Shown here one piece after another: positions 28,725 to 36,445 of a DNA stretch of 64,000 bases (positions are counted from its first letter, which is position 1; every line of letters starts with the position of its first letter). The position numbers and the translations under genes are program-made. The stretch is taken from the NCBI RefSeq assembly GCF_022524485.1, contig NZ_JAKXMK010000017.1, positions 1 to 64,000 on the forward strand, given 5' to 3'. This stretch comes from Pseudonocardia alaniniphila. GTDB lineage: Bacteria > Actinomycetota > Actinomycetes > Mycobacteriales > Pseudonocardiaceae. The notes beneath the pieces were generated by a model. That model was not told the origin of the DNA, searched no databases, and was given only the letters and a program-made list of their open reading frames with translations.

Positions 28725-29245
28725 GCCCGTCGACGCCGCGCGGGCCTGCTTCCGCTCCCGGCATCAGCGAGGAGGACCTCGCGGCCGTGGCCGCCCAGCT
28801 CGGACGGGTCCCGCGTGCCGTCCGCGCGGTGGCCTACCGCTGCCCGTGCGGGCACCCGGCGGTGGTGCAGACCGCCCCCCGGCTGGAGGACGGCACCCCG
28901 TTCCCCACGCTCTACTACCTCACCTGCTCTCGGCTGAACTCCTGGGTCAGCCGCCTGGAGGCCGAGGGCCGGATGCGCGAGATGACCGAGCGGCTGGCCG
29001 AGGACCCCGAGCTCGCCGCGGCATACCAGCGGGCACACGAGTCCTACCTCGCCGAACGCAACGCGATCGAGCCGTTGGGCACCGACGTCAGCGCCGGTGG
29101 CATGCCGAGCCGCGTCAAGTGCCTGCACGTGTGCGTCGCGCACGCGCTGGCGGCCGGCCCGGGCGTGAACCCGTTCGGCGACGAGGCGCTCGCCGAGCTG
29201 GGGGAGTGGTGGCAGGCGAGCGCCTGCTCGCGCCCGCCTGCGTAG
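28721..29245 (+). CDS. DUF501 domain protein
   Basis: A 174-aa soluble protein with the DUF501 pattern: RVPRAVRAVAYRCPCGHPAV with a CxCGxP motif, FPTLYYLTCSRLNSWVSRLE, and RVKCLHVCVAHALAAGPGVN. The clustered Cys and His residues suggest a metal site. The function is unknown, although the gene is almost always found between divIC and ppx in Actinobacteria. It is translationally coupled to the upstream gene by the ATGA overlap at 28721. Confidence 0.92.
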   Translation: MSPSTPRGPASAPGISEEDLAAVAAQLGRVPRAVRAVAYRCPCGHPAVVQTAPRLEDGTPFPTLYYLTCSRLNSWVSRLEAEGRMREMTERLAEDPELAAAYQRAHESYLAERNAIEPLGTDVSAGGMPSRVKCLHVCVAHALAAGPGVNPFGDEALAELGEWWQASACSRPPA

Positions 29246-29278
29246 CGGTGTCCGTCAGAACGAACGGCACGGATCGGC

Positions 29279-30967
29279 TCAACCAGGCGTGACCCGCTCC
29301 AGCAACGCTGCTGCGGGCGTGCCCTGGGGGAGGGTGCCCGCGGTGCGCCACGGGCCGTCGGCGTCGAAACGCGCAGCCAGGAATGCCGACGAGACCTCTT
29401 CCGGCGCGTGCCGCACGAGCAGCGATCCCTGCAGGCACAGAGCGAGCAGCTCGGCGAGCCGCCGGGCCCGTCGTGCCTCACGCTCGTGCAGCTCGGCGCG
29501 CAGCGCGCGGACGGCGCGGTCGAACCGGCTGTCCACGCCTCCGGCGACGTCCACCTCGGCGAGCACCGCATCCACCGAGTCGGGATTGCGGCTCACGGCG
29601 CGCAGGACGTCGAGTGCCGTGACGTTGCCCGAGCCTTCCCAGATCGAGTTGAGCGGAGCCTCGCGGTAGAGCCGTGGGAGCGCCGACTCCTCGACGTAGC
29701 CGTTGCCGCCGAGGCACTCGAGCGCCTCGGCCACCACCGCGGGCGCGCGCTTGCACACCAGGTACTTCGACGCCGGGAGCGCGAGCCGCAGCAGCGAACG
29801 CTCGTCGCGATCCACGGCACCGGCGAGCCGCAGCGCGAGCGCGGTGGCGGCCTCGGACTCCAGCGCCAGGTCGGCGACCACGGCCTGCATCAGAGGCGTG
29901 TCGGCCAGCCGCGAACCGAAGGCGCTGCGGTGCGCCACGTGATGCGCCGCCTCGCTCAGCGCGGCCCGGACGAGCGCTGCGGAGCCCAGCACGCAGTCCA
30001 GCCGCGTCATCGACACCATCTCGATGATCGTGGCGACGCCGCGGCCCTCGTCGCCCAGCCGCCGGCCCGTGGCGCCGGTGTACTCGATCTCGGCCGAGGC
30101 GTTCGACCGGTTGCCCAGCTTGTCCTTGAGCCGCTGCAGCCGGATGGCGTTGCGGGTGCCGTCGGGTAGGACGCGGGGGAGCACGAAGCACGTGAGGCCG
30201 CCGGGAGCCTGGGCAAGGGTGAGGAACAGGTCGTTCATCGGGGCCGAGGTGAACCACTTGTGCCCGACCAGCTGGTACGTCCCGTCCGCCGACGGGGTGG
30301 CGACCGTGGTGCCGGCGCGGACGTCGGAGCCGCCCTGTTTCTCGGTCATCGACATGCCGGCCAGCAGCCCGGCCTTCGTGGCCGGGTCGGCGAGCCCGAA
30401 CTCGTAGGACGTGGACACCAGGCCCGGTTCGTAGGCCGCGGCCAGCACGGGGTCGTGGCGCAGCGCGGGGACGGCGGCATAGGTCATCGAGATCGGGCAG
30501 CCGTGGCCCGCTTCGAGCTGGCTCATCAGGTAGAAGCCCGCGGCTCGCCGCACGTGCGCCCCGGTGCCGGGCTCGTCCACCCACGGTGCGGCGTGCAGCC
30601 CCCATTCGACCGCGGTGCCCACCAGCCAGTGCCACGACGGATGGAACTCGACCTCGTCGATGCGATGGCCGTACCGGTCGTGGGTGCGCAGGACGGGTTC
30701 GTGCACGTTGGCCAGCCGCGCGTGGTCCTGCGCCTCGGGTGACGTGATCAGCGCACCCAGACGGCCGAGATCCGGCAGCGCCGTCTGCGCGCCCTCCCGG
30801 CCGACCGCATCCGTCAACGCCGGGTCGCAGGCCAGCGGGTCGTGCCCGGAGAGCGGTGGCGGCTGGTTCTCGACGCGGTGCGTGCCGTGGTCCGTCGGCC
30901 CCGGCTCGGTGACGGTCACGAGTTCCGGGGGGACGGACAGGGCGGTGGAGCTGCGCTGGTCGACCAC
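29279..30967 (-). CDS. AidB-like acyl-CoA dehydrogenase
   Basis: A 562-aa flavoprotein of the AidB branch of acyl-CoA dehydrogenases. It has the longer N-terminal extension of this branch (HPSWHWLVGTAVEWG), the FAD-binding GMSMTEKQGGSDVRAGTT and GHKWFTSAP blocks, and RLDCVLGSAALVRAAL, then LECLGGNGYVEES. AidB binds DNA and protects against alkylation; its substrate is debated. GTG 30967 was taken as start because the frame further upstream shows no family features and enters the ppx promoter. It interrupts the conserved DUF501-ppx order in the opposite orientation. Confidence 0.88.
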   Translation of the reverse strand: MVDQRSSTALSVPPELVTVTEPGPTDHGTHRVENQPPPLSGHDPLACDPALTDAVGREGAQTALPDLGRLGALITSPEAQDHARLANVHEPVLRTHDRYGHRIDEVEFHPSWHWLVGTAVEWGLHAAPWVDEPGTGAHVRRAAGFYLMSQLEAGHGCPISMTYAAVPALRHDPVLAAAYEPGLVSTSYEFGLADPATKAGLLAGMSMTEKQGGSDVRAGTTVATPSADGTYQLVGHKWFTSAPMNDLFLTLAQAPGGLTCFVLPRVLPDGTRNAIRLQRLKDKLGNRSNASAEIEYTGATGRRLGDEGRGVATIIEMVSMTRLDCVLGSAALVRAALSEAAHHVAHRSAFGSRLADTPLMQAVVADLALESEAATALALRLAGAVDRDERSLLRLALPASKYLVCKRAPAVVAEALECLGGNGYVEESALPRLYREAPLNSIWEGSGNVTALDVLRAVSRNPDSVDAVLAEVDVAGGVDSRFDRAVRALRAELHEREARRARRLAELLALCLQGSLLVRHAPEEVSSAFLAARFDADGPWRTAGTLPQGTPAAALLERVTPG

Positions 30968-31069
30968 GCTGCGAGGGTAGTCGCGTACCTCCCGTCGTGT
31001 GCCGTCCGCGATCCGGCTCCCCGCGTACGGTGACCGCTGTCGCCGTGTGAGCCGGACCAAGGAGAGTGC

Positions 31070-32023
31070 ATGTCGCGCGTGGCCGCCATCGACTGCGGAA
31101 CCAACTCGATCCGTTTACTCGTCGCCGACATCACGACCGGGGACGGCGGCACCACCGAGCAGCGCGACGTGCATCGCGAGATGCGGATCGTCCGGCTAGG
31201 TCAGGGTGTCGACGCATCCGGCAAGCTCGCACCGGAGGCATTGGATCGCACGCGCGCGGCGCTGGTCGACTACGCGGAGGTGATCCGCCGGGAGGGCGCC
31301 GAGCGGGTGCGGATGGTCGCCACCAGCGCCACCCGCGACGCCCGCAACCGTGAGGACTTCTTCGGCATGGTCCAGGACACGCTCGGCATCGACGCCGAGG
31401 TGATCTCCGGGGACGAGGAGGCGAACCTGTCGTTCGTCGGAGCGGTGGGCGACCTCGATCCCGGCGACGGCCCGTTCGTCGTCGCCGACGTGGGCGGCGG
31501 CTCCACGGAACTCGTCGTGGGGACCCTGGACGGTGGGAAGGCCACCGTGCAGGCCGCCCGGTCGGTGGACGTGGGGAGCGTCCGCCTCACCGAACGCTGC
31601 CTGGCGGGCGACCCGCCGTCGGCTGACGAGGTGGCGGAGGCCCGCCGGGTGGCCACCGGCATCCTCGACGAGGCGTTCGACGCGGTGCCGGTGGAGGGCG
31701 TGCGCACCTGGGTCGGCGTCGCGGGCACGATCACCACGCTCTCGGCCGTGGCGCTCGGCCTGGAGGAGTACGACGCCGCAGCGGTGCACCACTCGCGGCT
31801 GGAGAACCAGGACCTGCACCGGGTGGCGGACGAACTGCTGGGCATGTCCCGCGAGGAGCGCAAGAGCCACGGTGCCATCCACCCCGGCCGGATCGACGTG
31901 ATCGGCGCCGGTGCCCTCATCGTCGACGTGCTGGCCCGCGAGCTGAACGATCGCGCAGGCGTCACCGGGATGGTGGTCAGCGAGCACGACATCCTCGACG
32001 GCATCGCGCGCTCGATCGCCTGA
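31070..32023 (+). CDS. ppx: Exopolyphosphatase (Ppx/GppA family)
   Basis: A 317-aa single-module Ppx/GppA enzyme, which hydrolyses polyphosphate or pppGpp. The nucleotide-phosphate loops are DCGTNSIRLLVAD and VADVGGGSTELVVG. The length corresponds to the short mycobacterial Ppx forms. GGAGAG lies 3 bp before the ATG. Residue 16 is encoded by TTA (31115-31117), a very rare codon in such genomes and often a site of tRNA-dependent control. Confidence 0.92.
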   Translation: MSRVAAIDCGTNSIRLLVADITTGDGGTTEQRDVHREMRIVRLGQGVDASGKLAPEALDRTRAALVDYAEVIRREGAERVRMVATSATRDARNREDFFGMVQDTLGIDAEVISGDEEANLSFVGAVGDLDPGDGPFVVADVGGGSTELVVGTLDGGKATVQAARSVDVGSVRLTERCLAGDPPSADEVAEARRVATGILDEAFDAVPVEGVRTWVGVAGTITTLSAVALGLEEYDAAAVHHSRLENQDLHRVADELLGMSREERKSHGAIHPGRIDVIGAGALIVDVLARELNDRAGVTGMVVSEHDILDGIARSIA

Positions 32024-32031
32024 CACACGCA

Positions 32032-32066
32032 GCGGGGTCGGGCGCGGACCACCGGCCCGGCCCCGC
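32032..32066. terminator. Hairpin between convergent ppx and S10 peptidase genes
   Basis: GCGGGGTCGGGC (32032-32043) pairs with GCCCGGCCCCGC (32055-32066) over 12 bp with one wobble pair and an 11-nt loop. It likely serves both converging genes. Confidence 0.6.
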
Positions 32067-32068
32067 GA

Positions 32069-33526
32069 TCACGACTCCGGTGCCGCCGTGACGAACGCCG
32101 CCAGGTGCTCCGACTGCGCCAGCCGCGAGGGCTCGTGCACGTACATCATGTGCCCGGCCTCGTAGTGACGGACCTCGATGCGGTCGCGCAGCTCGTCCGG
32201 GATCGGGAGCTGCGCGAACACCTGCTCGGCCGCGAAGTACGGCGTGGCCCCGTCGTGGTAGCCGCAGGCCACGTGCACGCGCAGGTGCGGGTTGTGGCGC
32301 ATCGCCGCCGAGAGCTTCGAGACGACCGACACCGCCCGGCCCTCGAACTCCTTGTACGACCACGGCTGCACGCGCCCGCTCAGCACCTCGTAGGGCAGGT
32401 CGCTGACGTAGCCGAGGCTGCTGCGGACGTGCGAGTTGAACGCTGCGGTGTACGGCCCCGTGATCGCCGCGATGGACGGGTCGTAGCTGGGCTTCTCACC
32501 GCCACCGTCGTCCTCCCAGCCGGTGAAGCGGCCGTCGATCCGGCCGACGGTGCGGCCGGGGGCACGCAGCAACTCCCGGAAGAAGCGGTGGTGCTCGATC
32601 CGCAGGCGGACCCGGCGCACGTAGCCTTCGTCGAGCCCGCTCAGGGAGGCCAGGCGCCCGGCGATCCGGTCGAGATCGGCGGCGGCGAGCCGGGAGCCCC
32701 GGGCGAGGGCCCACGGGTAGTCGCCTGCTGCGAACTCCTCCGCGTCGGCGAGCACCTCGTGCAGCTCGCGTCCCGGGTGCAGCCCGTGGTAGTGCGCGAT
32801 CGCCGCGTAGGTGGGCAGGAAGAGCGGGTAGGGCCGGTCGTTGCCCTCGGTGAAGCGGATCGATCCCATGTCCAGCACGCTGGAGATCAGCATGAGGCCG
32901 TTGAGATACATGCCGTGCCGGTCCTGCAGGTGCTCGGCGAGCGCCGCGGCGCGCAGCGTGCCGTAGGACTCCCCGGCCAGGAACTTCGGCGAGAGCCACC
33001 GCTCGTTGCGCGTGACCCAGAGCCGGATCACCTCGCCGATCGTCTCGACGTCGGAGGTGTAGCCGTGGAAGTCGGCGGGCTTCCCGCCGGTGACGGTGCG
33101 CGAGTAGCCGGTGGACACGGGGTCGACGAACACGAGGTCGGAGTGCGCGAGCAGCGACTCGTGGTTGTCGGTGAGCCCCCACGGCGGCGGGGTGAGGGCT
33201 CCGGCGTCGCCCATCACGACCCGGCGCGGCCCGAAGAGCCCGAGGTGCAGCCACACGCTCGACGAACCGGGCCCGCCGTTGAAGGCGATCGTGACGGGTC
33301 GGGTGGCGGGGTCGGCGCCGTCGAGTGTGTAGGCGACGAGGAACACCTCGGCCCGCGGCTCGTACCCGTCGAACGTGCCGTCGGTGTGCTTCTCGTGGCG
33401 CAGCACGACCCGGCCCGCGGTTGCCGTGTACGCCAGTTCGCCGGTGGGCGTGCGTAACGTGTGAGACGTGGTCACGAGGTCGTCGACGGGCGGTGCGGGC
33501 GTTTCCGGTGCGCTCTCCTCGCTCAC
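32069..33526 (-). CDS. Peptidase S10 (serine carboxypeptidase)
   Basis: A 485-aa cytosolic-looking serine carboxypeptidase. TIAFNGGPGSSSVWLHLG forms the oxyanion hole, FLAGESYGT holds the nucleophile Ser187, VACGYHDGATPYFA the catalytic Asp, and YEAGHMMYV the catalytic His. No signal peptide is seen. It probably removes C-terminal residues from peptides. The GTG at 33526 would make its 5' end overlap the divergent UDG gene by 59 bp; an internal GTG at 33475 would nearly remove the overlap. Confidence 0.9.
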   Translation of the reverse strand: MSEESAPETPAPPVDDLVTTSHTLRTPTGELAYTATAGRVVLRHEKHTDGTFDGYEPRAEVFLVAYTLDGADPATRPVTIAFNGGPGSSSVWLHLGLFGPRRVVMGDAGALTPPPWGLTDNHESLLAHSDLVFVDPVSTGYSRTVTGGKPADFHGYTSDVETIGEVIRLWVTRNERWLSPKFLAGESYGTLRAAALAEHLQDRHGMYLNGLMLISSVLDMGSIRFTEGNDRPYPLFLPTYAAIAHYHGLHPGRELHEVLADAEEFAAGDYPWALARGSRLAAADLDRIAGRLASLSGLDEGYVRRVRLRIEHHRFFRELLRAPGRTVGRIDGRFTGWEDDGGGEKPSYDPSIAAITGPYTAAFNSHVRSSLGYVSDLPYEVLSGRVQPWSYKEFEGRAVSVVSKLSAAMRHNPHLRVHVACGYHDGATPYFAAEQVFAQLPIPDELRDRIEVRHYEAGHMMYVHEPSRLAQSEHLAAFVTAAPES

Positions 33527-34229
33527 ATATCAGACCCTAGGTGATCTCGATGCGGCACTGGTCGACTGTCGGGAATGCCCTCGGCTGGTGGCCTGGCGCG
33601 AGCTGGTGGCCAGGGAGAAGCGTGCGGCGTTCCGTGATCAGGATTACTGGGGACGTCCCGTGCCGGGGTTGGGTCCGGCGGACGCGCCGCTGCTGATCGT
33701 GGGGCTCGCACCGGCGGCGCACGGCGGGAACCGGACCGGCCGGATGTTCACCGGCGACCGGTCGGGCGACGTGTTGTTCGCGGCGCTGTACGCGGCGGGC
33801 CTGGCGAACCAGCCGACCGCTGTGCACCGCGGCGACGGGCTCGAGCTCCTCCACACCCGGATCACCGCCCCCGTCCATTGCGCGCCGCCCGACAACAAGC
33901 CGACAACGGGCGAGCGCGACACCTGCGGCGCCTGGCTGCGTGCCGAACTGGCGCTGCTGCGCCCGCGTGCGGCGGTGGTGCTGGGCGCCTACGGCTGGCA
34001 GGCGCTGCTGCCCGTGCTCGCAGACGCGGGATGGGTCGTTCCGCGTCCCCGTCCCCGGTTCGGGCACGGGGTTCACGTCGAGCTGGCCGGAAATCGAGGG
34101 CCACTGCACCTCTTCGGCTCCTACCACGTCAGCCAGCAGAACACCTTCACCGGCAAGCTCACCCCCGCGATGCTGGAGGACGTCCTCCGTCAGGCGGCCC
34201 GAGCAGCGGAGATACCTGAGAAGAGGTAG
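33468..34229 (+). CDS. Type-5 uracil-DNA glycosylase (UdgB-like)
   Basis: A protein of up to 253 aa of the family 5 uracil-DNA glycosylases, which excise uracil and hypoxanthine from DNA. LLIVGLAPAAHGGNRTGRMF and TGDRSGDVLF form the active-site loop (GLAPAAHG with no Asp/Asn nucleophile, as in this family), and GSYHVSQQNTFTG is the C-terminal His motif. The Cys residues in ALVDCRECPRL and of the central region fit an iron-sulphur cluster. GTG 33468 is the only good upstream start. Organisms with high GC benefit from this repair of cytosine deamination. Confidence 0.88.
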   Translation: MVTRSSTGGAGVSGALSSLTYQTLGDLDAALVDCRECPRLVAWRELVAREKRAAFRDQDYWGRPVPGLGPADAPLLIVGLAPAAHGGNRTGRMFTGDRSGDVLFAALYAAGLANQPTAVHRGDGLELLHTRITAPVHCAPPDNKPTTGERDTCGAWLRAELALLRPRAAVVLGAYGWQALLPVLADAGWVVPRPRPRFGHGVHVELAGNRGPLHLFGSYHVSQQNTFTGKLTPAMLEDVLRQAARAAEIPEKR

Positions 34230-34285
34230 CCGTTATCACGTGCTTCGGAGGAGTAAAGCCGCCGTGAGGGTGGGACCCTGGAGGC

Positions 34286-35704
34286 ATGGCGCGCAACACC
34301 AGGATCGTCGTGGTAGGCGGCGGATACGTCGGCATGTACACGGCCCTGCGGCTGCAGAAGAAGCTGCGACGCGGGGAAGCCGAGGTGACCGTCATCGACC
34401 CTCAGTCGCACATGACCTATCAGCCGTTCCTGCCGGAGGCTTCCGCCGGATCGATTGAGCCGAGGCACGTCGTCGTCCCGCTGCGCAAGGTGCTCAGAAA
34501 GTGCCACCACCTCACCGGCCGGGTCACCCGCATCAACCACGCCACCCGTGAAGTCACCGCCGAGCTCGCCGCCGGCAACTTGACGACCGTCGGCTACGAC
34601 GTCCTCGTCGTGGCGCCGGGCTCGGTGGCACGCACGCTCCCGGTCCCCGGCCTGGCTGAGGTCGGCATCGCGTTCAAGACCGTCGGCGAGGCCATCTACC
34701 TGCGCAACCACGTGCTGTCGAGGCTCGACGCCGCATCCACCACCATCGACCCGGCACTGCGCAAGCGCTTCCTCACGTTCCTCGTGGTGGGCGGCGGCTA
34801 CGCCGGGATCGAGGCGCTCGCCGAGCTGCAGGACATGGCCCGCTACGCCACCCGTTACTACGAGAACATCACTCCTGACGACCTGCGCTGGGTGCTCGTC
34901 GAGGCCGCCAACCGGATCATGCCCGAGGTGGGCCCGAAGATGGGCCGCTACACCGTCGAGCGGCTGCTCGACGCCGGCATCGAGGTCAACCTCGACACCC
35001 GCGTGAAGTCGATGGTGGGCGGCCACGTCGTCCTCGACGACGGCAACGAGTTCGACGCCGACACGATCGTCTGGACCGCGGGCGTCAAGCCCAACCCGAT
35101 GCTGGACCACACCGACCTGCCGCGAGACGCCCGGGGCCGGATCGAGTGCACCGCCGAACTGCAGGTCGTCGGCATGCCCGACGTGTTCAGCGCCGGCGAC
35201 TGCGCCTCGGTGCCCGACCTGTCGAAGGACGACCCGGAGGCCAAGACCAGCCCGTCGGCGCAGCACGCCGTGCGCCAGGCCAAGGTCCTCGCCGACAACA
35301 TCGTGGCGCACCTGCGGCGCAGGCAGCTCACCAAGTACAGGCACAGCTACGCCGGGTCGGTGGCGAGCCTCGGGCTCTACAAGGGCGTCGCGGAGATCTA
35401 CGGGATCAAGCTGCGCGGGATCATCGCGTGGTTCATGCACCGCACCTATCACGTGAGCCGCATGCCCACCTGGAACCGCCGGGTCCGCATCCTCGTCGAC
35501 TGGACGGGCGCTCTGTTCCTGGGCCGGGAGGTCGTGGCGCTGGGGCAGATCAACGACCCGAGGGCCGAGTTCCATCGCGTCGCGAACCCGTCGTCGCCAC
35601 CGGCCCCACCTGCACAGCGGCCTGGACCCGAACAGGCGGGTGCGCCTGCCGGCGCAGGCCAGGGCGAGGAGGCCGTCACGCCAGGGATCAGACGAGGGGC
35701 TTGA
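34286..35704 (+). CDS. ndh: Type II NADH dehydrogenase (NDH-2)
   Basis: A 472-aa flavoprotein of the NDH-2 family, which passes electrons from NADH to menaquinone without pumping protons. It has two Rossmann motifs: VVVGGGYVGMYTALRLQ (FAD) and LVVGGGYAGIEALAEL (NADH). Family blocks include VIDPQSHMTYQPFLPE, FSAGDCASVPD, and the amphipathic C-terminal membrane anchor near RNRRVRILVDW-like WNRRVRILVDWTGALFLG. A Pro/Ala-rich tail ends the protein. CTGGAGG precedes the ATG. A strong terminator with a T-run follows. Confidence 0.92.
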   Translation: MARNTRIVVVGGGYVGMYTALRLQKKLRRGEAEVTVIDPQSHMTYQPFLPEASAGSIEPRHVVVPLRKVLRKCHHLTGRVTRINHATREVTAELAAGNLTTVGYDVLVVAPGSVARTLPVPGLAEVGIAFKTVGEAIYLRNHVLSRLDAASTTIDPALRKRFLTFLVVGGGYAGIEALAELQDMARYATRYYENITPDDLRWVLVEAANRIMPEVGPKMGRYTVERLLDAGIEVNLDTRVKSMVGGHVVLDDGNEFDADTIVWTAGVKPNPMLDHTDLPRDARGRIECTAELQVVGMPDVFSAGDCASVPDLSKDDPEAKTSPSAQHAVRQAKVLADNIVAHLRRRQLTKYRHSYAGSVASLGLYKGVAEIYGIKLRGIIAWFMHRTYHVSRMPTWNRRVRILVDWTGALFLGREVVALGQINDPRAEFHRVANPSSPPAPPAQRPGPEQAGAPAGAGQGEEAVTPGIRRGA

Positions 35705-35721
35705 CCTTCCCGAGCCTCGAC

Positions 35722-35756
35722 AGGCCCGCTCCGGTTCTCCGGAGCGGGCCTTTCTT
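35722..35756 (+). terminator. Rho-independent terminator after ndh
   Basis: AGGCCCGCTCCGG (35722-35734), loop TTCT, and CCGGAGCGGGCCT (35739-35751), then TTCTT. A perfect 13-bp stem with a short T-run, one of the clearest terminators in the window. Confidence 0.9.
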
Positions 35757-35773
35757 CTGCGAGGGTTCCGCCC

Positions 35774-35800
35774 TAGACTCAACCAAGTGGTTGGTGGAGT
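35774..35800 (+). promoter_or_regulatory. Leaderless promoter and operator of the TetR gene
   Basis: TAGACT (35774-35779) is a good -10 element and ends 7 bp before the GTG at 35787, the spacing seen for leaderless actinobacterial mRNAs. A 24-bp imperfect palindrome (35777-35800; ACTCAACCAA ... TTGGTGGAGT) overlaps the -10 and the start codon, as expected for an autoregulating TetR operator. Confidence 0.6.
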
Positions 35801-36371
35801 GCGAAGCGACCGTCGTGAGCAGCTGGTCGTCGCCGCGTACCGGCGAGTGGCGGAAGCGGGTTTCGAGGGCCTGCGGCTGCGGCAGGTCGCCGAGGACGTC
35901 GGCATCGACCACTCGACACTGCACCACCACTTCGCCACGAAGCAGGACCTCGTCGACGCCGTGGCCGAGTACACGACACGCCAGTTCTGGACGACCGCGC
36001 CGCAGGGGCCGGACCCGGCTGTCGCGCTGCGCGAGCACCTGCAGGCCTTGTGCCGGCTGATCGAGGATCGACCGGACCTGTTCGCCGTCACGGTCGAGCT
36101 CGACCTGCGGGCTCGCCGCGACCCGGCGGTCGCCGCCGCCATGGCTCGGCACGAGGCCGGCTGGCGCGAGGTGCTGACGACGGTGCTGGCCGAGGGCGTG
36201 GCGCACGGTTCGTGGTCGGTGCCCGTCGACGCTGCTGCCGGCGCGGAGCTCGTGATCGCGGCGGTGAAGGGTGCACGGCTCGTGCCCGAGGTGGCTGGTC
36301 AGGTCTTCGGGCAGCTCGAGGCGCTCCTCATCGACGGGGCGCAGGATCACGCGAAGGGGGAGAGGCCATGA
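35787..36371 (+). CDS. TetR family regulator
   Basis: A 194-aa regulator. The N-terminal HTH reads RREQLVVAAYRRVAEAGFEG, LRLRQVAEDVGIDHSTLHHHF, KQDLVDAV, the standard TetR pattern. The C-terminal ligand domain is helical (EHLQALCRLIEDRPDLFAV; EVLTTVLAEGVAHGSW) and resembles the TetR_C-type found next to oxidoreductase genes. It is probably a repressor of itself and of the FAD monooxygenase downstream, to which it is linked by two ATGA overlaps through a 25-codon ORF. GTG 35799 is a second possible start. Confidence 0.88.
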   Translation: MVGGVRSDRREQLVVAAYRRVAEAGFEGLRLRQVAEDVGIDHSTLHHHFATKQDLVDAVAEYTTRQFWTTAPQGPDPAVALREHLQALCRLIEDRPDLFAVTVELDLRARRDPAVAAAMARHEAGWREVLTTVLAEGVAHGSWSVPVDAAAGAELVIAAVKGARLVPEVAGQVFGQLEALLIDGAQDHAKGERP

Positions 36372-36445
36372 GCGAGCTTGCGAGTGAATCATCGACACAG
36401 CGCCTTCGCGAAGCGTCGGCCGAGTGCAGCGAGGGCGTGCGATGA
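36368..36445 (+). CDS. 25-aa linker ORF coupling tetR and monooxygenase
   Basis: A 25-codon frame that begins MSELASESSTQ and ends ECSEGVR. Its ATG overlaps the tetR stop (ATGA at 36368-36371) and its stop overlaps the monooxygenase ATG (ATGA at 36442-36445). GGGGGAGAGG sits just before its start, and GCGAGGG before the next. It can pass ribosomes from one gene to the next. I recall near-identical MSELASE-type peptides at junctions in other Actinobacteria, which would make it a spreading sequence element, but that needs a search. Confidence 0.55.
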   Translation: MSELASESSTQRLREASAECSEGVR

